From NCBI GenBank assembly GCA_016722505.1, contig JADKJH010000003.1, positions 310,001 through 374,000 on the forward strand: a stretch of 64,000 nt of DNA, read 5' to 3'. This document shows positions 1 through 8,232 of this stretch, piece by piece (the first letter of the stretch is position 1; the number at the start of each line of letters is the position of its first letter). The translations under genes and the position numbers were made by a program. Source of the stretch: Holophagaceae bacterium (lineage in GTDB: Bacteria; Acidobacteriota; Holophagae; Holophagales; Holophagaceae). The notes under the pieces were generated by a model. That model was not told the origin of the DNA. It saw nothing but the letters and a program-made list of their open reading frames with translations, and made no database searches.

Positions 1-1
1 T

Positions 2-811
2 CATAAAATCGGGCGGGGGCATGGCTCCTTCCTGTGCTACGGGGCCTTGGAGCTTCCTCAAGGCACTGCGATCAAGGGTGCGAAGGAAGGCCCCTTCCTG
101 GTCCCTGCAGGTTTCGCGCAGGGTGGCCAGAATAGCCAATCAGTGGGATTCGACCAGGCCAATGTGGCCGAACACGTCGCTCATTCCTGGTACGAGGACT
201 ACCGTGGCGGCCTTCACCCGGCCGCAGGGGAGACGCGGCCCTACGCGACCGGATATGAAGCGAAGAAGTACTCCTGGGCCAAAGCCCCCCGCTATGACGG
301 ATTTCCGGCGGAGACTGGTCCCTTGGCGGAGATGGTCATGGCTGGCCGGCCCCTGTTCAAGGACCTTCTGGAAAAACAGGGCCCCAGCGCTTTCGCGCGG
401 CAATTGGCCCGGCTCCTCCGTCCCGCATGGTTGATCCCCACGCTTGAGGCTTGGCTGGAGGAGGTCACGGGGGAGGAGGGTTACTACCAATCTCCCGAGG
501 GCATCCAGGATGGGGAGGGCTTCGGCTTGACCCAGGCCTCAAGGGGGGCTCTGGGCCACTGGGTTCGGATCCGCAATGGCGCCATTGACCATTACCAGAT
601 CATCTCGCCGACGGGTTGGAACGCGTCTCCGCGGGACTCCGCCGGAATCAGAGGGCCCATCGAGGAAGCTCTGATCGGAACACCGGTGCGTGACCCCGAG
701 AACCCTGTCGAATTGGGTTTCGTGGTCCGTTCCTTCGATGTCTGCCTCGTGTGCACGGTCCATGCGCTTCACCGTGGCGGCCGGACCACGTTAAGGATGA
801 CGAGAGCCTGA
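2..811 (+). CDS. [NiFe]-hydrogenase large subunit, 3' part (5' end outside window)
   Basis: This is the catalytic large subunit of an H2-oxidising or H2-sensing [NiFe] hydrogenase. The frame is open from the first bases (HKIGRGHGSFLCYG...), so the gene starts outside the window; the TTG at 47 is not a real start. Typical pieces are the GRGHGSFLCYG stretch, a V..HSWY block, RGALGHW and the C-terminal nickel-binding CLVCTVH motif. Fifteen residues follow the final His; this tail is normally cut off by an endopeptidase once Ni-Fe is inserted, and that protease is the next gene. From memory, the CxVCTVH form is closer to group 2 (HupL/Huc-like) enzymes than to the group 1 CxxCAxH form, so a group 2 subtype is possible but unproven. 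The GTG of the protease gene lies 2 nt after the stop. Confidence 0.93.
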   Translation, partial: HKIGRGHGSFLCYGALELPQGTAIKGAKEGPFLVPAGFAQGGQNSQSVGFDQANVAEHVAHSWYEDYRGGLHPAAGETRPYATGYEAKKYSWAKAPRYDGFPAETGPLAEMVMAGRPLFKDLLEKQGPSAFARQLARLLRPAWLIPTLEAWLEEVTGEEGYYQSPEGIQDGEGFGLTQASRGALGHWVRIRNGAIDHYQIISPTGWNASPRDSAGIRGPIEEALIGTPVRDPENPVELGFVVRSFDVCLVCTVHALHRGGRTTLRMTRA

Positions 812-812
812 C

Positions 813-1268
813 GTGAAACGAATCATCTGCATCGGGAATGCTTTCCAGGATGGCGATACCGCTGGTGCTAGGGTTTTGGCGCGCTTGGCGGATAAATGCC
901 TGCCGGAAGATGTTGAAGTGGTGGACGGTGGGCTGCGTGGCCTCGACCTTCTGCGGCTGGTGGAAGATTCTGAGCGGGTGGCCTTTGTGGATGCGGTCTG
1001 CGGGTTCGCGGCGCCGGGGGAAATCGTCGAGCTGGAAGGGGAAGCCCTAGGAAACATAGCTGCGGAGGGTTATGGCCATGCCGGTGGATTCTCCTACTTC
1101 CTTGGCGCATTGCCGCACCTGCTAAAGGCACCTGTTCCATTCCGCATGGTGGGCCTGGAAGCTCCGATTTCCGAAGACGGCATCGAGGATGCCGCCCAGC
1201 GCGCGCTGGCTTTCGCCACCTTTGCCCCGGATGCCTGCCCAGGTTGTCCGGGCAGCGTGGGGAGGTGA
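813..1268 (+). CDS. Hydrogenase maturation protease (HyaD/HupD/HoxM family)
   Basis: This 151-residue endopeptidase would remove the C-terminal peptide of the large subunit after nickel insertion. The family signature is present: an N-terminal IGN...D loop, a VDGGLRGLDLL block equivalent to the metal-binding Asp region, and the conserved His in YGHAGG. Length fits the family (about 150-190). It starts with GTG 2 nt after the hydrogenase stop, so translation is coupled and this hydrogenase is the likely substrate. The C terminus (CPGCPGSVGR) carries two extra Cys and overlaps the ribosome-binding site of the next gene. The residue usually Glu near position 16 of the family appears as Asp in this loop. 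Confidence 0.9.
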   Translation: MKRIICIGNAFQDGDTAGARVLARLADKCLPEDVEVVDGGLRGLDLLRLVEDSERVAFVDAVCGFAAPGEIVELEGEALGNIAAEGYGHAGGFSYFLGALPHLLKAPVPFRMVGLEAPISEDGIEDAAQRALAFATFAPDACPGCPGSVGR

Positions 1269-1270
1269 GC

Positions 1271-3835
1271 ATGGATACCTCGAGGGCCAAGGAACATCTG
1301 CTCGCGGAAAACCTTATGCTGGCGAACGAAGTTCAGACTGCCCATCAGGCTTCCGAGATCGCGGCGCGTCTGGTGGTAGAGCAATTCGTCGAAATGGAGG
1401 GCGTCCATCGCCTCCTCGAAGAGATGATCGCCCGGGAACGCGGCCTCAAAGACCAGCTGGAGCGATCCCTTCGCGAAATCAACGAAGCCAGGGAAAGGGC
1501 CGAGGTCGCAACCCGGTCGAAGAGCGAGTTCCTGGCGAATATGAGCCACGAGATACGCACGCCGATGAACGCCATCATCGGCTTCGCGGGGCTGGCGCAG
1601 AAGCAGGATCTCAGCCCGAAACTGCGGGACTACCTCCAGAAGATCGCGACCTCCGGGCACCATCTTTTGGGCATCATCAACGACATCCTGGACTTCTCCA
1701 AGATCGAGGCGAACAAGCTGGAACTGGAGTCCGTGCCCTTCCAGCTGCTCGACGTGCTGAGCCAGGTCGCCGACATGTTCTCGCAAAAGGCCGCCGAGAA
1801 GGATATCGAGCTGATCGTGGGCGCCAGTTCGGATGTCCACGGCTGGCTGGTGGGTGATCCCCTTCGGCTTGGGCAGATCCTTGTGAACCTGATGGGCAAC
1901 GCGATCAAGTTCACACGCGAGGGGCACATCCGGGTGAAGGTCGAGGTGGCCGAACGCATGGAGGGACGGATCCGGTTGCGTTTCGCTGTGGAGGACTCGG
2001 GAATCGGCATGACCCCTGAACAGATGTCCAAGCTCTTCCATGCCTTTTCCCAGGCAGACGCCTCGACCACCCGGGAGTTTGGCGGAACGGGCCTGGGCCT
2101 GAGCATCTCCAAGCGTCTCGTTGAAAAAATGGGAGGGGAGTTCAGCGTCGCCAGCACGCCTGGGACCGGCAGCATCTTCACTTTCACTGGGGTGTTCCCG
2201 ATCTCCGAGGCCCCCGGCGCCGTCATCCGCAAGGCCCCCGAAGATGTGAAGGGCCTGCGGGTCCTGGTGGTGGACGACTCAGCGCTCGCGCGGGAAATGC
2301 TGGAAGACCAGCTGCACGGTTTCGGATTCCACGCCACCGCGGTGGGTTCCGGCGAATCCGCCTTGAAGGAACTGGAGACGAATTCCTTCGATCTAGTGCT
2401 CATGGATTGGAAGATGCCGGGCATGGATGGGATCGAGACCACCCGTCTCATGAAAGGCGACCCCCGGATGGCGGCTATTCCAGAGGTCATCATGGTGACC
2501 GCTTTTGGCCGTGAGGAAGTAATGATCGCCGCCGAGAAGACCGGGATCCGCGCCTTCCTGATAAAGCCGGTGAATCCGTCGCTGCTTCTGGATTCGATCC
2601 TGGAGGTCCTGGGCCGGCAGGCTATCGGTTCAATAAAGGGACCGGAACAGGCCACCATTTCCTCGGCGGAGAAGCTCATCGCCGGGGCTCATGTGCTGCT
2701 GGTGGAGGACAACCCCATCAACCAGCAGGTCGCTGTGGAGATTCTGGAAAGCGCCCGCGTCCGTGTGGACATCGCGTCCAATGGCTCCGAGGCGGTCCGC
2801 ATGGTGGACCACAAGCGCTACAACGCCGTCTTGATGGATATCCAGATGCCGGAGATGGATGGCTACGAAGCCACGGCCCACATCCGGGAAAAGAGCCAGC
2901 ATGAAGACCTGCCCATCATCGCCATGACCGCCCACGCCATCGCGGGGTACCGCGAGGAATGCCTCGCAGCCGGGATGAACGACTACCTCACCAAGCCCAT
3001 CGAACCCGCGCGACTCTACGAGACCTTGGCGCTTTGGGTCCACGCAGGCGCGCGAATGCTGGGGGCTGGGGAGGACGCATCCAGGACGCCGCTTGCGGAG
3101 CTTGAACCCCTGACGCCGCTATCAGCACCGTTGGCTTCGGCCCCTTCTGCTCAATGCCCGCCCTTCCTGGCGCAGCTCCAGCCGGTGATGGATGTCTCCC
3201 AGGCCCTGCGCCGCCTGAGTGGCAAGGAATCCTTGCTGCTGAGCATCCTTCAGGACTTCCTTGGGGAACATCCGCGTCATGAAGACGCCATCGCAGAGGC
3301 CGTGGAAGCCGGAGATTTGGATGCAGGCTTCCGCCGGGCCCACACGCTGAAAGGCATCGCGGCGAATCTCGCCCTTACCGAGGTTGCTCAGGCCGCTGGG
3401 GAGCTGGAAAAGATCCTGCGCGCTGGGTGCTGCGAAGGCTGTGGAGAGCCACTGGCCCGGCTTGAGGAAGCCATGGCCCGTTTCCGCGCCCTCGCGGCTC
3501 CATTGCTCGCCATGAAAAACCAGCCGCCAAAGCCTTCGGGTGGGCAAGGTGAGCAAGATTCCAGGAGAACGCTCCACTCCCTTTTGGAACTCGACTCGCT
3601 GCTGAAGCGCAACAGCTACGAAGCGAGGGGCGCCTTCGAGCGTCTGGCGCCATTCCTTGCCGCGACCACGGCTCAGGAGTCGCTCGATGCCATTCAAGCC
3701 CATATCAGGCGCATGGACTACAGCGGAGCCCGCCGGGCCCTCCAACCACTCATCGAACCCCTACGGGGCATCCCGGCGCCCTCTGGTCCATCTTCCAGCG
3801 ATCCAACCACACCGAGGCAGACCCATGACCAATGA
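1271..3835 (+). CDS. Hybrid histidine kinase: HisKA-HATPase-REC-REC-Hpt, no sensor domain
   Basis: A cytoplasmic phosphorelay kinase of 854 residues. The N-terminal 80 residues are a helical, coiled-coil-like segment, with no PAS, GAF or membrane segment visible. HisKA follows (FLANMSHEIRTPMN, phospho-His about residue 93), then HATPase_c (NLMGNAIKFT, DSGIGM, FGGTGLGLSIS), REC1 (acceptor Asp about 379 in MDWKMPGMDG), REC2 (Asp about 523 in MDIQMPEMDG) and an Hpt domain (AHTLKGIAANL, His about 691). The ATG at 1271 is chosen because GGGGAGG sits 6 nt upstream; the frame is open further 5' to a TTG inside the protease gene. It starts 2 nt after the protease stop and its end overlaps the next gene by 11 nt, so it belongs to the hydrogenase transcript. 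Lacking a sensor domain, it probably takes input from a partner protein. Confidence 0.92.
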   Translation: MDTSRAKEHLLAENLMLANEVQTAHQASEIAARLVVEQFVEMEGVHRLLEEMIARERGLKDQLERSLREINEARERAEVATRSKSEFLANMSHEIRTPMNAIIGFAGLAQKQDLSPKLRDYLQKIATSGHHLLGIINDILDFSKIEANKLELESVPFQLLDVLSQVADMFSQKAAEKDIELIVGASSDVHGWLVGDPLRLGQILVNLMGNAIKFTREGHIRVKVEVAERMEGRIRLRFAVEDSGIGMTPEQMSKLFHAFSQADASTTREFGGTGLGLSISKRLVEKMGGEFSVASTPGTGSIFTFTGVFPISEAPGAVIRKAPEDVKGLRVLVVDDSALAREMLEDQLHGFGFHATAVGSGESALKELETNSFDLVLMDWKMPGMDGIETTRLMKGDPRMAAIPEVIMVTAFGREEVMIAAEKTGIRAFLIKPVNPSLLLDSILEVLGRQAIGSIKGPEQATISSAEKLIAGAHVLLVEDNPINQQVAVEILESARVRVDIASNGSEAVRMVDHKRYNAVLMDIQMPEMDGYEATAHIREKSQHEDLPIIAMTAHAIAGYREECLAAGMNDYLTKPIEPARLYETLALWVHAGARMLGAGEDASRTPLAELEPLTPLSAPLASAPSAQCPPFLAQLQPVMDVSQALRRLSGKESLLLSILQDFLGEHPRHEDAIAEAVEAGDLDAGFRRAHTLKGIAANLALTEVAQAAGELEKILRAGCCEGCGEPLARLEEAMARFRALAAPLLAMKNQPPKPSGGQGEQDSRRTLHSLLELDSLLKRNSYEARGAFERLAPFLAATTAQESLDAIQAHIRRMDYSGARRALQPLIEPLRGIPAPSGPSSSDPTTPRQTHDQ

Positions 3836-5628
3836 GAAACAAGTCCCAAGCCAGCGAGGCATGATCCTGGTGGTGGATGATTCTCCAGCCATGCTGGCCC
3901 CACTTTGCGAACTGCTCCACGAGGACCATGAGGTGATTTTCGCCACCTCGGGGCAGGAGGCCATCGACATGGCCCATTCGCATAATCCCGATCTCATCCT
4001 GCTGGATGTGGTGATGCCCGAAATGGATGGGTTCGAAGTCTGCAGCCGTCTCAAAGCCTGCCCCCGGGACGCCTGATATTCCGGTGGTCTTTGTCACCTC
4101 CATGGGCGAGGACGTGGATCATCTCCAGGGCCTCAGCATGGGGGCCATTGATTACATCGAGAAGCCCATCAGCCCGGAACTCGTGCGGGCCCGCGTGAAG
4201 AATCACATCTTGGGCAAGCGCAAACAGGACGCATTGAAAGGGCTCACCCTCCGGGATGGCCTGACCGGCATCGCGAACCGGCGCCGTTTCGACGAGGCTC
4301 TGTTGGAGGAGTGGTCCCGCGCAGCCCGCGGCAAAACCCAGCTTTCGCTCGTCATGCTCGATGTTGATCATTTCAAGATCTTCAATGACACCTACGGCCA
4401 TGTCGCAGGGGATACATGCCTGCGCAGCATCGCGGGGGCTCTGTCGCAATCCCTCATGCGGCCCGTGGACCTGGTGGCGCGCTTTGGCGGCGAAGAATTC
4501 GTATGCCTGCTTCCTGGAACGGACCCAGCGGGCGCTCTTCTGGTGGCGGAGCGGTTCCGGGAGGCGGTGGCCGAGCTGGCCATCCCCCATGAACACTCTC
4601 CCACAGCGCCCACGGTGACCCTCAGCCAGGGGCTGGTGACCATGGTCCCAGTGGCCGAGGCGACGCCGGACCTTCTGCTGGTGGAGGCCGACAACCGTCT
4701 TTACGAGGCGAAGCAGAACGGCCGGAACCGGATCGGAAAAGCCGCGGCCATGGCAAAATCTCCGTCCCCGGAAACCGGGACTTCTGTGGAGAGGGCCCGC
4801 CCAGATCTTCCCACCATCCTACTTGTGGATGACGATCAGCACATGCGCGCGATCCTCGCAGCGCGCCTGGCCTTCCTGCCGGCCAACGTGGAGGTGGTGG
4901 CCAGCGCGGAGGAAGCGCTGAATTTCCTCGCCCGCTACAGGCCCCAACTGGTGCTCAGCGATGTGGTCATGCCCGGCATGGATGGGTTCAACCTTTGCGG
5001 GCGGGTCAAGGAGAATGCTGCGCTGCGGGGTATCCCCTTCGTCCTGCTCACCTCCCTCAGCCGGAACCTGCGGGAACGAAGCATCCTGGCAGGGGCGGAT
5101 GACTACTTGAGCAAGCTTGAGGAGGATCAAGTCTTCCGCATGCGGACCCGCCTCCTGCTTGAGCTGGGAATCCTGAACGCGGTAGGTGCGGGAGGGACGG
5201 AAGGGACGGAATGTTCAGTGGAGGTGGAGGGCTCGACGGCATACCTCTGCTCGGCTTCCACCACCATCCAAAAACAGATGGAGATCCAGCTGCTATCCGC
5301 GAAGATCCGGGTCCACGTTGTCTCTGGAACTTCGGACCTGATGCGCGATCTGCATCTGCGGGCACCGGATGTCCTGATCTTGGATCTGGACCAGGATGAG
5401 GAAGCACTGCGGGAGTGCCTGGTGGGTGTGCGGGATACGGCCGGATGCGCAGATCTGCCGGTGCTGCTGCTGACGAGCAAAGGCGAGGAAGCCAGGATGC
5501 AGCCCCTTGAAGAATTCGTCACGGATCGCCTGCTGAAACCTTTGGAGGCGAATGAGACCCGCCATAGGGTGAAACTCCTCGTCAAGCTGGCGAGCGCCCG
5601 GCGGAACGCTGGAAGAGGCAAACCCTGA
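3825..5628 (+). pseudogene. Response regulator/diguanylate cyclase REC-GGDEF-REC-REC, frameshifted
   Basis: The output partner of the preceding kinase, about 600 residues once corrected. REC1 starts at ATG 3825 (ILVVDDSPAML, acceptor in LLDVVMPEMDG) but runs into TGA at 4074-4076. The same domain continues in another frame from about 4066 (TPDIPVVFVTSMGED ... YIEKPISP). Reading the CCCCC at 4061-4065 as CCCC restores KACPGTPDIP exactly. Then comes GGDEF (LTGIANRRRFDE, active GGEEF, inhibitory RxxD site as RPVD five residues before it), REC2 (ILLVDDDQHMR, LSDVVMPGMDG) and a weaker REC3 (DVLILDLDQDE, KPLEAN). With the frame fixed it should make c-di-GMP under phosphorelay control. As written, only a REC1 fragment plus a reinitiated GGDEF-REC-REC product could form. 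Confidence 0.85.
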
Positions 5629-5653
5629 CCAAGGGGCAATTGTGCGGATTCCT

Positions 5654-7168
5654 TCAATTCCTAGATCCGCCGCTCTCCACGCGGATCTTCACGGGGATTT
5701 CCAACATCTCGAACAGCATGGTGCCCTTGTCTTCGAGGGCTTCCAACTCCGCCTTGAGGTCCCCCGCGGCTTCCAGGACCAGGTGCAGTTCGTCCCCTCC
5801 ATTCTCAATACGGAGGCTGTGGACTGTTTGGCGGCGGCGGCGGTCCAGGGCATCTGAGACACGCAGGATGGCGCTCAGCTTCTCGACGACATTCTGGTGC
5901 CAGGGTTCCAGCTGAAGAAATGCTTCGTGCTTGGCGGGATCCGGGGCCTTGCCGCGGTGGTAGCGCACCACCTGGGAAAGAATTTCGATTTCCTCGGGCC
6001 AGAATCCTTGCAATCCTGCGTTGCGGATGAGGTAGGCACCGTGCTTGTGGTGGCCCTTTTCGGAAATGGAAAACCCCACGTCGTGGAGCCGCGCAGCGTA
6101 GGAAAGCCATTCGCGCTCGGGATCACCCAGTTCAAAATGCGGGCGCAAGGCGAGAAAAAGCTGGTCTGACAATCGCTGCACGTGAAAGCTGTGGCCCGGG
6201 TCGGGATCCAGACGGGATGCCAATTGCTCCACCGAAGCGCGGCGGCGCTCGGACAAGGGCGGAATGGCCACGCCGCCGTGCTTCAGGGCTTCCCAGATCA
6301 TGCCTTCACGCAGTCCCACGGCCAGCACACGGACTTCATCGGCGCCCACCCAATCGAGCACGGCCGAGGCCCAGGATACGCCGACATGAAGCACTTCCGC
6401 GCGTTTGGGATCCACGCCCAGCTTTTCCATGCGGCTCTTGGCGTTGTTGCGCCAGAGCTTCTGCCGGAAGGGCCGCAGCTGTTCCGCTGTGAAAAGGTAG
6501 GACCCGCTGGCTCCCCGGCCAAGATCTTCCAAGGTGCCCGAGGTTCCCAGCACCAGCCTTGTTGTGGGTAAATTCTTGGGCAGCCGTTTGCGGGCCTTTT
6601 TTAGTGCCTTGCGGATCAGAGCGTTGACTGCCTTAAGGTCCTTGGCCGTGGGGGGATCGGCCGTGGCGCTGGCATCCGCCAGGCGTTGCAAGCCCCATGG
6701 AATTGAGATGCTGGCCTCGATGCGGCCCATATTGACCCAGGTCATTTCAGTGCTGCCTCCGCCGATATCCATGAGCACGACGGGCTCTTCGGGGAAGGGA
6801 ATGGCGTGGCTCACGGCCTGATGGATGAGGCGGGCTTCTTCTTCGCCGGAAATCACACGGATGGGTATGCCTATTTTCGACGCTTCGGCCACGAATTCTG
6901 TGGCGTTTTCCGCGTCCCGCAGCGCCGCGGTACCACAGGCCATCACGGTTTCGCACTCGAAGGAATCAATGATGTGCTTCATCTTTCCCAGGACTTCCAG
7001 GCCCGAAGCAAAGGCTTCTCCTCCGATGCGCCCGCTCTTGGCGCCCCCTCGCGCTAGGCGCACCATGGCTTTTTCCCTGGCCAGAACGCGATGGCCGCCA
7101 TTGCCATCGCTCTCCACCACCACCAGGTGGATGGAGTTGGAGCCCACGTCAATGGCCGCGATTCGCAT
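5654..7168 (-). CDS. ppx: Ppx/GppA-type exopolyphosphatase with C-terminal HD-like domain
   Basis: A 504-residue phosphatase that hydrolyses polyphosphate and/or pppGpp in the cytoplasm. It has the ASKHA fold: phosphate-1 loop (AAIDVGSNSIHLVVVE), ISGEEEARLI with the catalytic Glu region, and phosphate-2 loop (VLMDIGGGSTEM). The C-terminal half carries an HD-type helical domain (RLHDVGFSISEKGHHKHG, VVRYHRG), as in longer Ppx/GppA proteins. It converges on the preceding operon with a 25-nt gap and lies 43 nt downstream of the PAP2 gene on the same strand. Substrate preference between polyphosphate and pppGpp cannot be told from sequence alone. Confidence 0.9.
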   Translation of the reverse strand: MRIAAIDVGSNSIHLVVVESDGNGGHRVLAREKAMVRLARGGAKSGRIGGEAFASGLEVLGKMKHIIDSFECETVMACGTAALRDAENATEFVAEASKIGIPIRVISGEEEARLIHQAVSHAIPFPEEPVVLMDIGGGSTEMTWVNMGRIEASISIPWGLQRLADASATADPPTAKDLKAVNALIRKALKKARKRLPKNLPTTRLVLGTSGTLEDLGRGASGSYLFTAEQLRPFRQKLWRNNAKSRMEKLGVDPKRAEVLHVGVSWASAVLDWVGADEVRVLAVGLREGMIWEALKHGGVAIPPLSERRRASVEQLASRLDPDPGHSFHVQRLSDQLFLALRPHFELGDPEREWLSYAARLHDVGFSISEKGHHKHGAYLIRNAGLQGFWPEEIEILSQVVRYHRGKAPDPAKHEAFLQLEPWHQNVVEKLSAILRVSDALDRRRRQTVHSLRIENGGDELHLVLEAAGDLKAELEALEDKGTMLFEMLEIPVKIRVESGGSRN

Positions 7169-7211
7169 GGCCTCAGAGTAATGCCTCCGCCCTTACTGGC
7201 AATGTGAACAA

Positions 7212-8153
7212 TCAGAACCGCAGGGAGAGGGCCGCCCCTTGGTAATCGGGACCGAAGCTCGATCGGAGGGATACCTTCAGCCTGCCCGGCACTCCCCGCC
7301 TCTCCTGATTGCGAAGCACCACGGTGCGGCCCACCAGGGTTCCGAGCAGGGCCCCGCTCACGACATCCGAGAGGAAATGGGCATTCTGCTGGATCCTTGA
7401 AGCCCCGACCAGGGAAGCGATCCCATAGGTGAAGCAGCGCACCCAGAACTGCGGATAATGCTCGGAGATGACTACGGCCAGAGTGAAAGCTTCGGTCGTG
7501 TGGCCCGAAGGCGCCGACACGCCGCCGCCGAAGGGCCTGAAGTGGAAGGCGCCTTCTTGGCTGGAAGGACGACTGCGCCCCACCGCCGACTTTAATAGAG
7601 GCCCGACGACGGCACCCGCGATCAGGCTGGCTTCCGCGGCGTCGAGGCCCGTATTCACCGCTTCCGAATCGCCTGCGAGCTTCCCGTAGGCCCAGAATCC
7701 ACCGATGACTCCGATGGCGTAGCTCGCGCCAAAATTCTGGATTTGTTTGGCTACCTTGTCCGTTTCCGGACCCCGGTGGCGCTGGGACTCGTCCCGCACA
7801 CGGGTATCCAGCAGCAAAGCCGTGCCAACCACCAAGGCCAGACCTTCGCCGGTATGGAGCCAATCCTGCCGATCCCAGCGCAGGGGCGACTTGAGGATGA
7901 AAAAGGTGTCATCCACCAGAATCTTTGGCACCGAAATGACCGCCTTTACGGCGGATTCTGCTGGTTTGGAGGCCACTTCCGCCTGGGGCTCCGGGGGAAC
8001 CGGTTCCTGCCCCAGCACGGGCGTGAGCGCGAGGAGCATCAAAGCGGCGCGAAGGCTTGGGACCACTCCGGCCTCGTTGGTAGAGATCACACCACCGCTA
8101 CCCGCCCATCTTGGAAAAGGGTGTGAGGTGCGTGGCTTGCCTGTAGTCATCAT
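7212..8153 (-). CDS. PAP2-family phosphatase, exported/envelope
   Basis: Phosphatidic-acid-phosphatase type 2 family, acting on lipid phosphates or similar at the envelope. The three-part active site is complete: KSAVGRSRP (motif 1), APSGHTTEAF (motif 2) and SRIQQNAHFLSDVVSG (motif 3, His and Asp). A hydrophobic signal-like segment (LMLLALTPVLG) follows about 35 residues of unlikely N-terminus, so the true start may be one of the GTG codons nearer the signal (about 8065-8090). The C terminus ends in an alternating hydrophobic strand finishing with Phe (ALSLRF), a hint of outer-membrane association. It is codirectional with the DUF3943 gene, 79 nt downstream of it. Confidence 0.85.
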   Translation of the reverse strand: MMTTGKPRTSHPFPRWAGSGGVISTNEAGVVPSLRAALMLLALTPVLGQEPVPPEPQAEVASKPAESAVKAVISVPKILVDDTFFILKSPLRWDRQDWLHTGEGLALVVGTALLLDTRVRDESQRHRGPETDKVAKQIQNFGASYAIGVIGGFWAYGKLAGDSEAVNTGLDAAEASLIAGAVVGPLLKSAVGRSRPSSQEGAFHFRPFGGGVSAPSGHTTEAFTLAVVISEHYPQFWVRCFTYGIASLVGASRIQQNAHFLSDVVSGALLGTLVGRTVVLRNQERRGVPGRLKVSLRSSFGPDYQGAALSLRF

Positions 8154-8232
8154 TACTGTGTCCTAATGACATTATTAGTGAAATAAGCAGGGTGGATATC
8201 ACATTCCATATTCGATTCCTGTACAGGCATCA

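Noticed and set aside
47..811. TTG at 47 as the start of the hydrogenase gene
   Set aside because: The frame is open to base 2 and the residues before it (GRGHGSFLCYG) are part of the conserved large subunit.
8160..8181. CTAAT-N6-ATTAG inverted repeat upstream of the PAP2 gene
   Set aside because: Five-base arms in AT-rich DNA are easily found by chance and no second copy was seen.
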